NCBI RefSeq assembly: GCF_910578445.1
Contig: NZ_CAJTQC010000029.1
Span: 1-33,968 of the forward strand
Direction of reading: 5' to 3'
Length of the DNA stretch: 33,968 nucleotides
From: an uncultured Duncaniella sp.
GTDB lineage: Bacteria > Bacteroidota > Bacteroidia > Bacteroidales > Muribaculaceae
The notes under the pieces were generated by a model. The model did not search any database. It had not been told where the DNA came from and was given only the letters and a program-made list of their open reading frames with translations. Position numbers and translations under genes: made by a program. Shown here in pieces: positions 16,812-24,608 of this stretch; the first letter of the stretch is position 1; the number at the start of each line of letters is the position of its first letter.

Positions 16812-18329
16812 TTATTTCACCAGCTTTCCGTTGATGTAGAGATTGTTGAATCTGACATTTTTGGTCATACCTGTGATGGAATTTCCATCGGATGTCACGC
16901 CGTCGAAGTGGCAGTTGTCGACGTTGATGTTGTCAATGTTGCAGATTTCCTTGAAGCCTTCAATCATCACACCATATTTGCTCTTTTTGCATGTGATATT
17001 GTCGAGCCATACATTTTTCACAGTCGGAGGATAGCTGCGGTCGCAGTCCTCGTTGGGCTCGTAGACAAGGTTGATTTTAAGCACTGATTCCTTGCACTGG
17101 CCGACTTCCACGTTGCGCACATAGATGTCCTCGATTACGCCTCCGCGGCAGGCATTGGTCTTGATGCGTACCACACGGTCAAGCTCGGGGCTGTCCATCA
17201 CGCAGTTTTCGAGGAAAAGGTTCTTGAATCCGCCTGAGATTTCGCTTCCGACCACGATGCCGCCATGACCGTTTTTCATCTTGCAGTTGCGGACAATGAT
17301 GTTTTCCGACGGAATAGCCTGCTCACGTCCGTCGCGGTTACGTCCGCTCTTGATTGCGATGCAGTCGTCACCTGTGTCGAAGTAGCATCCTTCGATGAGG
17401 ACATTCTTACATGATTCCGGGTCGCAGCCGTCGCCGTTAGGGCCATCGTTCTGGATGTGGACACCCTTGACGGTGAGATTTTCGCAGAAGAGGGGATGGA
17501 TCACCCAGAATGCGGAGCGGAGAAGCGTCACGTCTTCGATAAGCACGTTTTTGCATTCTACAGGGTTGACGAGCTGCGGACGCATGCCGTAGCCGTCGCC
17601 GAGGATTCGTTTTTCGACGGGCACGCCTTCTTCGTTCCAGATCTGAAGCAGCGGACGGCCGATTTTCTGAGTGACAGGGCCTTCGACATAACCGCGCTTG
17701 CCGCTCATCTGCCACCAGTTTTCATTTGAAGCTCCGCCGTCGACAGTGCCTTTGCCGGTGAGTGCGATATTTTCCTGCTGATAGGCATAGATCATAGGCT
17801 GATAGTTATAGCAGTCCATGCCTTCCCAGCGGGTCTTCACGATGGGATACTGGCTCGGGTCGTCGGAAAACAGCAGTGTAGCTCCCTCTTCGAGATGGAG
17901 GTTGACATTGCTCTTGAGGGTGATAGGGCCTGTCAGCCAAGTTCCCTTCGGGATGATTACGCGGCCGCCGCCTTCGCTTGAGCAGAGGTCGATTACCTTG
18001 TTTATAAGCTCGGTGTAGAGGAATCCTTTGGTCTTGGACTTTTTGCCGTAATCAAAAATCTTGTAGTCCTTGTCGCGGAACGTCGGAGCTTGGATTGATT
18101 TTTCTATCTGTGGATAGAGGGTAGCCCATGCTTCTTTTGCGTCAAGACTTTTGCCGGAGTTTTTAGTGCATTTTTTCGATGCCGTGCATTTCTTTTTGCA
18201 CGCTTCCTTTTTTTCACATACTTTTTCGCAGCAGTCTTTGGCCGCACCCGGGGTGGCGGAGAGGGCTGTCTGGGCTATGCCCGAAAAGCCGATACACAAA
18301 CCTGCCACTACTGATAGGATTTTCTTCAT
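16812..18329 (-). CDS. Polygalacturonase-like glycoside hydrolase family 28
   Basis: A 505-residue exported enzyme expected to hydrolyse alpha-1,4-galacturonan to saturated galacturonate products. The signal peptide covers about residues 1-20 (ends GFSGIAQ). The beta-helix holds the GH28 catalytic set: NGDGCD (Asp300), DTGDDCIAIKSG (Asp321, Asp322), GHGGIVVGSE (His355) and RIKTN (Arg388, Lys390). Odd point: residues 33-54, between the signal peptide and the catalytic domain, hold six cysteines (33, 34, 38, 44, 48, 54) among lysines, unlike any GH28 N-terminus I know. The gene has its own promoter and terminator, so it can be regulated apart from the downstream operon. Whether it acts endo or exo, or on rhamnogalacturonan, cannot be read directly. 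Confidence 0.93.
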   Translation of the reverse strand: MKKILSVVAGLCIGFSGIAQTALSATPGAAKDCCEKVCEKKEACKKKCTASKKCTKNSGKSLDAKEAWATLYPQIEKSIQAPTFRDKDYKIFDYGKKSKTKGFLYTELINKVIDLCSSEGGGRVIIPKGTWLTGPITLKSNVNLHLEEGATLLFSDDPSQYPIVKTRWEGMDCYNYQPMIYAYQQENIALTGKGTVDGGASNENWWQMSGKRGYVEGPVTQKIGRPLLQIWNEEGVPVEKRILGDGYGMRPQLVNPVECKNVLIEDVTLLRSAFWVIHPLFCENLTVKGVHIQNDGPNGDGCDPESCKNVLIEGCYFDTGDDCIAIKSGRNRDGREQAIPSENIIVRNCKMKNGHGGIVVGSEISGGFKNLFLENCVMDSPELDRVVRIKTNACRGGVIEDIYVRNVEVGQCKESVLKINLVYEPNEDCDRSYPPTVKNVWLDNITCKKSKYGVMIEGFKEICNIDNINVDNCHFDGVTSDGNSITGMTKNVRFNNLYINGKLVK

Positions 18330-18390
18330 GGTTCTGTTGTTATTGTATAATGATTGGGGTTTGAATTTTAAATATTTGGGTTGCAGAGTG

Positions 18391-18422
18391 CAAAATTAAC
18401 ACTACGTCGCGAAATCTACAAA
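18391..18422 (-). promoter_or_regulatory. Bacteroidetes-type promoter of the GH28 gene
   Basis: On the minus strand: -33 TTTG (18422-18419), 20-nt spacer, -7 TAATTTTG (18398-18391), an exact fit to the consensus. Expected start near 18385, with a leader of about 55 nt. Confidence 0.75.
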
Positions 18423-18592
18423 CCGGCTATGTAATAATTATTTAATGTTAACAGTTTTGGACTTCGCAGTCATACGCTTTAAAATAGGTGTAGTGCGTGG
18501 GGGAGAATGATGTCCGCTGCTCTGCACCGTTTAATATAAAATTAAGTAAAAACGCCCTAAGTCATTAAAATATACTAAATTGAATGTGAAAA

Positions 18593-18624
18593 TTTGCACG
18601 ATGAAAAATAAAGGATTAACTTTA
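18593..18624 (+). promoter_or_regulatory. Probable promoter of the susC (2) operon
   Basis: TTTG (18593-18596), 20-nt spacer, TAACTTTA (18617-18624), one mismatch from TAnnTTTG. Correct orientation and spacing. It would start the transcript near 18630, about 500 nt before the susC ATG. No better match lies closer to the gene. Confidence 0.5.
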
Positions 18625-18721
18625 CATTCACAAACGAAAAAAACACACCAAAGGCATCAACTCTGATTATAGAAAAATGCACATTTCGTAATTATTACTG
18701 GAAATTCTGATTTTTCAACCC

Positions 18722-18844
18722 ATGTATCTTCTCTTTCCGTCGAGGCTTGGATTCCGGCTATCGTTGTCATGCGGCGTCAGTCCGTTTCGCGTGGCGGGCA
18801 TTCTCTCCCCCCCCCCGATAGAAATCATGGATGGGAAAAGATGA
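18722..18844 (+). other. Possible 40-codon upstream ORF in the susC (2) leader
   Basis: ATG at 18722 reads 40 codons to TGA at 18842. It begins MYLLFPSRLG and includes Ser-Pro-Pro-Pro encoded by the C10 tract. With nine C the frame would hit TAG at once after the tract; with eleven C it would run further, to a TGA about 70 nt downstream. No ribosome binding site or homology supports translation, so this is a structural observation and not a firm gene. Confidence 0.2.
18807..18816 (+). repeat. C10 homopolymer tract in the susC (2) leader
   Basis: Ten consecutive C, about 318 nt upstream of the susC (2) ATG and about 180 nt after the predicted promoter. It is a slippage-prone tract that would change leader length or structure and the frame of the small upstream ORF. 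Confidence 0.9.
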
Positions 18845-19026
18845 TAATAATGTCCTTCGGCATATTCTTGCTGACTCCTTTATCGTGATTTGAAAGCACA
18901 TTCTGTTCCAATCTGTAATTTTTAGTACCTCCATTCTCCGTTCGATTATAGCTGGCTCGTGCAGTCTGGCTTGTTGTATGCGGAGCTGTGTCATGGCGGC
19001 CGAAATTTTGAATGGAAAAGACCTCT

Positions 19027-19038
19027 ACACACACACAC
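19027..19038 (+). repeat. (AC)6 dinucleotide run
   Basis: Six AC units, about 95 nt upstream of the susC (2) ATG. A short simple repeat within the leader. Confidence 0.85.
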
Positions 19039-19133
19039 TCCTCATTGCCAATCAACGTAAAGAAACATAATTTCTGACACTATTCAAAAAATTGCATGAA
19101 CGAAATCTTAATTTATTATTATTGAAACACAAC

Positions 19134-22100
19134 ATGAAAGACTTAATCGTAAGTCGTAGTCAAAGGCTGCGTAACCTCTCCTTTGCCTCGCAATGGAAAA
19201 CAATGCTTCTCCTGTTGGTGCTCTGTGTGGGATTTAATGCCGACGCTCAGGAGCTCACCGTCACCGGTACGGTGACCGACAGCACCGAAGAACCTATGAT
19301 TGGGGCTACCGTTCAGATTGACGGCACTAAAAATGTGGTCGTGACAGATCTCGATGGTAATTTTACCCTTAAAAATGTTGCTCCCAACGCTACTCTCGTA
19401 GTATCCTACATCGGTTATAAGACCGAAAAAATCGCTGTCAACGGCCAGTCTACAATAAATGTTGTACTGACTGAGGATTCCGAAGCCCTTGACGAAGTTG
19501 TGGTTATCGGTTATGGCGGAACCCGCGCCCGTCGCGACCTTACCGGCTCGGTCGGTTCGGTTTCGGGCACAAAGCTTGCCGCTGTCCCCGTGACATCTGC
19601 TGCTGTCGCCCTTCAGGGTAAGGTGGCCGGTGTGCAGGTGACTACCGTCGACGGCCAGCCGGGCGCTGATATCAACATCCGCGTGCGCGGTGCGACATCC
19701 GTCACCCAGTCAAACGACCCTCTTTATATCGTCGACGGCTTCCAGACCGATAACATCAATGATATTCCTCCTTCCGACATCCAGTCGATTGACATCCTCA
19801 AGGATGCCTCGCTCACAGCCATTTATGGTGCGAAGGGTGGTAACGGTGTCGTTATCGTGACCACAAAATCGGCTCAGGAAGGAAAGACCCAAGTGTCGTT
19901 CAATGCACAGGGGTCGGTCAGCCATATCTCAAAGAAGCTCGACCTGATGAATTCATATGATTTTGTAAACTATCAGTGGGACTATGCTACGGGCCACTCG
20001 ACCCGCAACACACAGACCCGTCTGTTCCGCTACAATTTCGGAAATCCTCAGGACATGGATCTCTACCGTCAGGCCCGCACCCACGACTGGCAGGATGAGG
20101 TCATGGGCAACACACCATTCTCATATACCGCAAACGTGTCGATAGGCGGCGGAAACGACAAGACACGCTACAATGTCTCGATCACTCAGTCTGACGACGA
20201 AGGTATAATCATGAACACCGGTGTGCGCCGTACCAACATCCTCACCAAGCTTCAGACCAAGCTCCTTCCCAACCTCACCCTCCAATACAACCCCAAGATG
20301 TCTTACCGACGTGACGAGGGCGCAGGTGGCGACAACGTGGGTACAGGCGGTATCATAGATGTGCTCCGCTATCGCCCGACCAATGGCATACGCGAACGCG
20401 ACGGCGCATGGTGGCCGGCCGAGACAATCGACCCCGATCAGGAAAAAATCTTTGAATACACCAATCCTGTGAGCGATATCCGCACAAATGTGCGCAAGCG
20501 TCACAGCTACACCATCGCAAATCAGGCCTCTCTCGAATGGAAACCAATCGACGGTCTGACACTGCGCACCGAAGGTGTCTACACCATACGTTTCCGTGAC
20601 GACAAGCGTTTCTGGGGACGTCACACTGCCGAAGGCAAGAAAAACAACTCGAATCCCGTGGCCTCAATCGAAAAGGAACAGACCAATTCATACACTTGGA
20701 CCACAACCGCTTCGTATGACTGGGATATAAAGGACAAACACAATTTCTATGCCCTTGCAGGTTTCGAGCTTTACCACCGTCAGTCGGAATCGACCTATCA
20801 GAAGAACCGTTATTTCCCTGATAATATCTCGGCCGACAAGGCGCTCAACAACATGGGACTCGGCTCGCCCTACCAGTCGACTTCCGAACTCGGAACACCA
20901 AACCGCACCACCTCATACTTCGGTCAGCTCAACTACAACTATGACCATAAGTATCTCTTCTCGGCCACATTCCGTGCCGACGGTTCATCGATGTTCGCTC
21001 CCGGCCACCAGTGGGGCTACTTCCCCTCGGTTTCAGGCGCATGGGTGATTTCAAGTGAAGACTTCATGAAAGATTTCACATGGCTCACCGAACTCAAGCT
21101 CCGTGCTGCCATCGGTAAGGCAGGCAACAATAACATTGATGCCGATATGTGGCGCTACCTCTATAAGACCAACACATCCGGCGGTCCTGCCTTCGGTGAA
21201 ACCGGCGGTGCTAACGACGGACTCCTCTGGTATGGTCCTGACAAGTACCTTCCCAATCCCGACCTGAAGTGGGAGACAACCCTCACGCGCAACCTTGCGT
21301 TGGATATCGCTCTCTTCAACGGACGTCTCCGCATCACCCCTGAATACTACTGGAACACCACTTCCGACCTTATCTATAAAGCCGATATACTTTCGACTGT
21401 AGGTTACACTCAGCAGTTCCAGAACATCGGACAGGTGACCAACCGTGGTTTCGAAATCGCTATCAGCGGCGACATTCTCCGTGGCAAGGACTACTCGCTC
21501 TCAGCCAATTTCAACCTTGGCGCAAACAAGATGGTGGTCGACAAGCTTACCGGCGACAACAAGTATCTCTACGAGACACACAACCGCTCTAAGGACGGAG
21601 GCTACAACTACCGCCTTGAAGTCGGCGGCGAAGTCGGCCTGCTCTACGGATTCGTCTACGACGGTCTCTACTCTACAGATGAGTTTGACTACGATGTGCC
21701 CAAGGCTACCTACTATCCCAAACCCGGAACTGTCAGCATGGACAACATCTTTGACAACTCCCAGTCAGGTGCTCCGACGCTTCCCGGTAAGCCCAAGTTC
21801 AAGGATCTCAACGGCGACGGAGTGATTGACGACAATGACCGCACAGTCATCGGACGCACTACTCCCAAGCTTCAGGGCGGCTTCGGTCTCTCAGGCCAGT
21901 GGAAGAACTTCGATTTCAATGCAAACTTCACCTATTTCCTTGATTTCGATGTCTACAATGCCACAGCCTACTATCTCTCGTCGTCGATCGACAACAAGAA
22001 CAACTTCAAGAACGTGCTCAGCTCATTCACCAACCGCTGGCGTTATGCCGAAGGGTCTGAATGTCTCTATGGCAACACATGGATGCAGGGAGCTTATGAC

Positions 22101-22427
22101 CGCTATCTTGAAATGAACGAAGGCCAGACCCGCTGGAATCCGATGGATCTCAACAAGGATGTGACTATGAGCTATTTCGTAGAGGACGGATCTTTCCTCC
22201 GCTGTACTGACATAACCCTCGGCTATAACCTGCCGCAGAATCTCATAACAAAGGCCGGCATGTCGAAGCTCCGCTTCTATGCCTCTGTCACCAACCCCTT
22301 CATCCTCACCGGCTACACCGGCTATGACCCTGAAGTTGACGTGCAGAGCGGTCTCACTCCTTCTTTCGACTTCAACCGCTATCCCCGTAGCCGCAGCTAT
22401 GTGTTCGGTCTGAATGTCACATTCTAA
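19134..22427 (+). CDS. SusC/RagA-family TonB-dependent outer-membrane transporter (2)
   Basis: I place the start at the ATG at 19134 (1097 residues, MKDLIVSRSQRLRNLSFASQ), which gives a signal peptide ending FNADAQ. A TTG 14 codons upstream is open but adds no signal features. Domains: CarboxypepD_reg-like (about 42-120, VTGTVTDSTEEPMIGATVQI), TonB box LDEVVVIGYG, plug (NIRVRGATSVTQSNDPLYIV, QSIDILKDASLTAIYG), then a barrel ending VFGLNVTF. It imports glycan oligomers with the SusD encoded 41 nt downstream. It is clearly different in sequence from the first SusC, so the locus has two import systems that may take different pectin fragments. The long leader with a C10 run upstream is unusual. 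Confidence 0.96.
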   Translation: MKDLIVSRSQRLRNLSFASQWKTMLLLLVLCVGFNADAQELTVTGTVTDSTEEPMIGATVQIDGTKNVVVTDLDGNFTLKNVAPNATLVVSYIGYKTEKIAVNGQSTINVVLTEDSEALDEVVVIGYGGTRARRDLTGSVGSVSGTKLAAVPVTSAAVALQGKVAGVQVTTVDGQPGADINIRVRGATSVTQSNDPLYIVDGFQTDNINDIPPSDIQSIDILKDASLTAIYGAKGGNGVVIVTTKSAQEGKTQVSFNAQGSVSHISKKLDLMNSYDFVNYQWDYATGHSTRNTQTRLFRYNFGNPQDMDLYRQARTHDWQDEVMGNTPFSYTANVSIGGGNDKTRYNVSITQSDDEGIIMNTGVRRTNILTKLQTKLLPNLTLQYNPKMSYRRDEGAGGDNVGTGGIIDVLRYRPTNGIRERDGAWWPAETIDPDQEKIFEYTNPVSDIRTNVRKRHSYTIANQASLEWKPIDGLTLRTEGVYTIRFRDDKRFWGRHTAEGKKNNSNPVASIEKEQTNSYTWTTTASYDWDIKDKHNFYALAGFELYHRQSESTYQKNRYFPDNISADKALNNMGLGSPYQSTSELGTPNRTTSYFGQLNYNYDHKYLFSATFRADGSSMFAPGHQWGYFPSVSGAWVISSEDFMKDFTWLTELKLRAAIGKAGNNNIDADMWRYLYKTNTSGGPAFGETGGANDGLLWYGPDKYLPNPDLKWETTLTRNLALDIALFNGRLRITPEYYWNTTSDLIYKADILSTVGYTQQFQNIGQVTNRGFEIAISGDILRGKDYSLSANFNLGANKMVVDKLTGDNKYLYETHNRSKDGGYNYRLEVGGEVGLLYGFVYDGLYSTDEFDYDVPKATYYPKPGTVSMDNIFDNSQSGAPTLPGKPKFKDLNGDGVIDDNDRTVIGRTTPKLQGGFGLSGQWKNFDFNANFTYFLDFDVYNATAYYLSSSIDNKNNFKNVLSSFTNRWRYAEGSECLYGNTWMQGAYDRYLEMNEGQTRWNPMDLNKDVTMSYFVEDGSFLRCTDITLGYNLPQNLITKAGMSKLRFYASVTNPFILTGYTGYDPEVDVQSGLTPSFDFNRYPRSRSYVFGLNVTF

Positions 22428-22468
22428 ACACAAAATCGATAATACCTCTTTTTTAGACAAAAGAAAAA

Positions 22469-24484
22469 ATGAAATTACGCAATATATTTTTGACCGGTCT
22501 TTCAGCATTGGCGCTCGCTTCCTGTTCGGACTATCTTGATGTGGACGCCCCGTCAAAGAATCCGCCGGAATATGTGTTCTCTGACAAGAAGGAGATGCGC
22601 AATGCCCTCAACGGAGTCTATGCGGCTATGCTGACAAACGACTCCTACGGACAGAATTTCATCGAGAAACTTTCATTCAACACCGATGTCGAATTCAAGA
22701 TTCTTGACAGTGAATTTGCCTCTTCGTCAGCCTATCAGCGCTATGAATGCGACCCCGACGGTGGTGATATCAAGAAGGCATGGGACGCCCTCTATACCGG
22801 CATCGAACGTGCAAACATGCTCATTGACGGTATCATAAACTCCGACATCTACGATGAGGATGATTCCGAGCTTATGCAGATGCTCGGAGAGGTTAAAGTG
22901 CTCCGCTCGATATTCTATCATGACCTCGTGTGGTATTTCGGCGATGTTCCCTATTCGCTGTTGCCATCCTACAAGAACCCTTCGAAAATCTATGACATCG
23001 GCGACCGCACCGAGATTCTTACCGACCTTATCGAAGACCTCAAGGGCATAGCCTCTAAGATGCAGCTTTCGACCGCACAGTCATTTTCCGACGGTCCGCA
23101 GCGTATCTCCAAAGACATGGCTTGGGCTATGATAGCCCGTCTGTCCATGACTGCCGGAGGCTATTCCCTCCGCCCCGAAGGCGGTGAGTTCGGGACGATG
23201 AAGCGCCCCGACAACTACAAGGAATTCTACGCAACGGCTGCCGAGTATTGCGACTCCGTCGTGCAGCGTACATCGCATACTCTTTCGAAGCAGTATCATG
23301 AAGTGTTTGTCGGAAACTGTAACTATGACTACACCCCCGGCGACGACATTATCTGGGAAATTCCCTTCGGCACTCTCTCTTCGGGCAACATCGGCTATAT
23401 CCACGGCCCGAAGATGGACAACCAGAGCGGTGTGACCAACCATGCTTGGGGCAAGGCATCGAGCTCGGCGCAGCTCAATGCGCTCTACCGCTTCCTCTTC
23501 GATGAGGACGACGTTCGCCGTGACTTCGTAAACCAGCTGTTCGGCTACAACAATCAGGGCGAGGCCCAGCTCAACAACGGACGCACGAACTACAACGGCA
23601 AATGGTCGAAACTCTGGAATAAGAACGGTCTCGGTTCGGCTACCGAAGGCAACACGGGCTTCAATTTCCCCTACATGCGTTATGCCGATGTGCTCCTGAT
23701 GTCGGCTGAGGCTGAGAATGAAATCAACGGACGTCCGACTCAGAAGGCCATCGAACGCTACGAGCAGGTGAGACAGCGTGCATTCCCCGGAAATTCAGCT
23801 AAGGTGACCTATACCGGCGACATGAACAAGGAAGCCTTCCTTAAAGCCGTCCTCGACGAACGCAAGTTTGAATTTGCAGGCGAGAACATGCGCTGGCGCG
23901 ACCTTGTCCGCAACAACATGCTTGGCGAACAGCTCTACTGGACTTTCTTCCGCTACTATGCGGCCGCCGACCGTGGCAGTGGTTATGACAGTCCTGTCGG
24001 TGAATATGATTTCGGTAACGGAAGCGTCTATGACACCAAATGGATGAACTCGCTCTATTATGTCAACAATGCTCCTAACGATAATTACTATTCTTTCGAC
24101 AAGTTCCCGCAGGCATCGCCCAATGTGAGAGTGGTCTACATTGTCAATCCCTACCGTCTCCCCGAATCAGGTGATGAAAAAATCAAGATAAAGGTCGATG
24201 GAAAAGACCAGCAGGTCGCACGTGCCGACTACATGAACTGGTTTGATGAGAACACCTCTCGCCCGACGGCTCATTTCTGCTATTCTCTGCGTGGCTACAT
24301 CTATTGTGATGCGAAGAGCGGCAGCATCCTTATCAACGATAATGGCAACTATGTCGGCGCTCCCGACCCGTCGGTTTTCCCGTCGGCTGCCGACCTGCCC
24401 GCTGTGCGCTATATCCTCCCGTATCCGCGTTCGGTCATCACCCGCTCTCAGGGTAAGTATGTCAACCAGTACGGCTACAGATAA
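22469..24484 (+). CDS. SusD/RagB-family outer-membrane glycan-binding lipoprotein (2)
   Basis: A 671-residue SusD homologue, somewhat long for the family. The lipobox is LASC (Cys19), followed by SDYLDVDAPS. The helical body includes KVLRSIFYHDLVWYFGDVPY, YMRYADVLLMSAEAENEING and AVLDERKFEFAGENMRWRDL, all characteristic of SusD. The C-terminus ends LPYPRSVITRSQGKYVNQYG. It partners the SusC encoded 41 nt upstream and should bind the incoming oligosaccharide at the cell surface. A region near residues 500-620, with several Tyr/Asn-rich loops, extends the usual fold. The substrate is inferred to be pectic from the neighbouring genes. Confidence 0.95.
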   Translation: MKLRNIFLTGLSALALASCSDYLDVDAPSKNPPEYVFSDKKEMRNALNGVYAAMLTNDSYGQNFIEKLSFNTDVEFKILDSEFASSSAYQRYECDPDGGDIKKAWDALYTGIERANMLIDGIINSDIYDEDDSELMQMLGEVKVLRSIFYHDLVWYFGDVPYSLLPSYKNPSKIYDIGDRTEILTDLIEDLKGIASKMQLSTAQSFSDGPQRISKDMAWAMIARLSMTAGGYSLRPEGGEFGTMKRPDNYKEFYATAAEYCDSVVQRTSHTLSKQYHEVFVGNCNYDYTPGDDIIWEIPFGTLSSGNIGYIHGPKMDNQSGVTNHAWGKASSSAQLNALYRFLFDEDDVRRDFVNQLFGYNNQGEAQLNNGRTNYNGKWSKLWNKNGLGSATEGNTGFNFPYMRYADVLLMSAEAENEINGRPTQKAIERYEQVRQRAFPGNSAKVTYTGDMNKEAFLKAVLDERKFEFAGENMRWRDLVRNNMLGEQLYWTFFRYYAAADRGSGYDSPVGEYDFGNGSVYDTKWMNSLYYVNNAPNDNYYSFDKFPQASPNVRVVYIVNPYRLPESGDEKIKIKVDGKDQQVARADYMNWFDENTSRPTAHFCYSLRGYIYCDAKSGSILINDNGNYVGAPDPSVFPSAADLPAVRYILPYPRSVITRSQGKYVNQYGYR

Positions 24485-24514
24485 TACATCCCATACAACC
24501 TGAATCTAAAGAAT

Positions 24515-24589
24515 AGAGATTGTCTGAAAAACGATGACATTTCTCTGACCTATCATTAAAATAATATAATCTTTTTTTAGACAATCTCT
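24515..24589 (+). other. Long-range inverted repeat between susD (2) and the downstream lipoprotein gene
   Basis: AGAGATTGTCT (24515-24525) is exactly complementary to AGACAATCTCT (24579-24589) across a 53-nt AT-rich loop. No T run follows the right arm. It fills most of the 124-nt gap and could lower or stabilise expression of the downstream gene relative to susCD. Confidence 0.5.
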
Positions 24590-24608
24590 AAAATCATCAA
24601 ATACTAAA

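Larger units (their letters stand above)
18330..19133. other. Divergent regulatory region between GH28 and susC (2)
   Basis: 804 bp with no convincing long gene. It holds the GH28 promoter (18391-18422, minus), the susC (2) promoter (18593-18624, plus) and a leader of about 500 nt for susC (2). That leader contains a C10 run (18807-18816), a possible 40-codon ORF (18722-18844) and an (AC)6 run (19027-19038). It is longer than usual for an untranslated leader. Confidence 0.6.

Noticed and set aside
18767..19055. Overlapping 75- and 76-codon frames on the minus strand in the susC (2) leader
   Set aside because: No domain, signal peptide or promoter; composition does not resemble the neighbouring genes. 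The region is better explained as leader and regulatory sequence.
19092..19133. TTG start giving susC (2) 14 extra residues
   Set aside because: The ATG at 19134 gives a standard long SusC signal peptide; the extension adds nothing and TTG starts are rare in this group.
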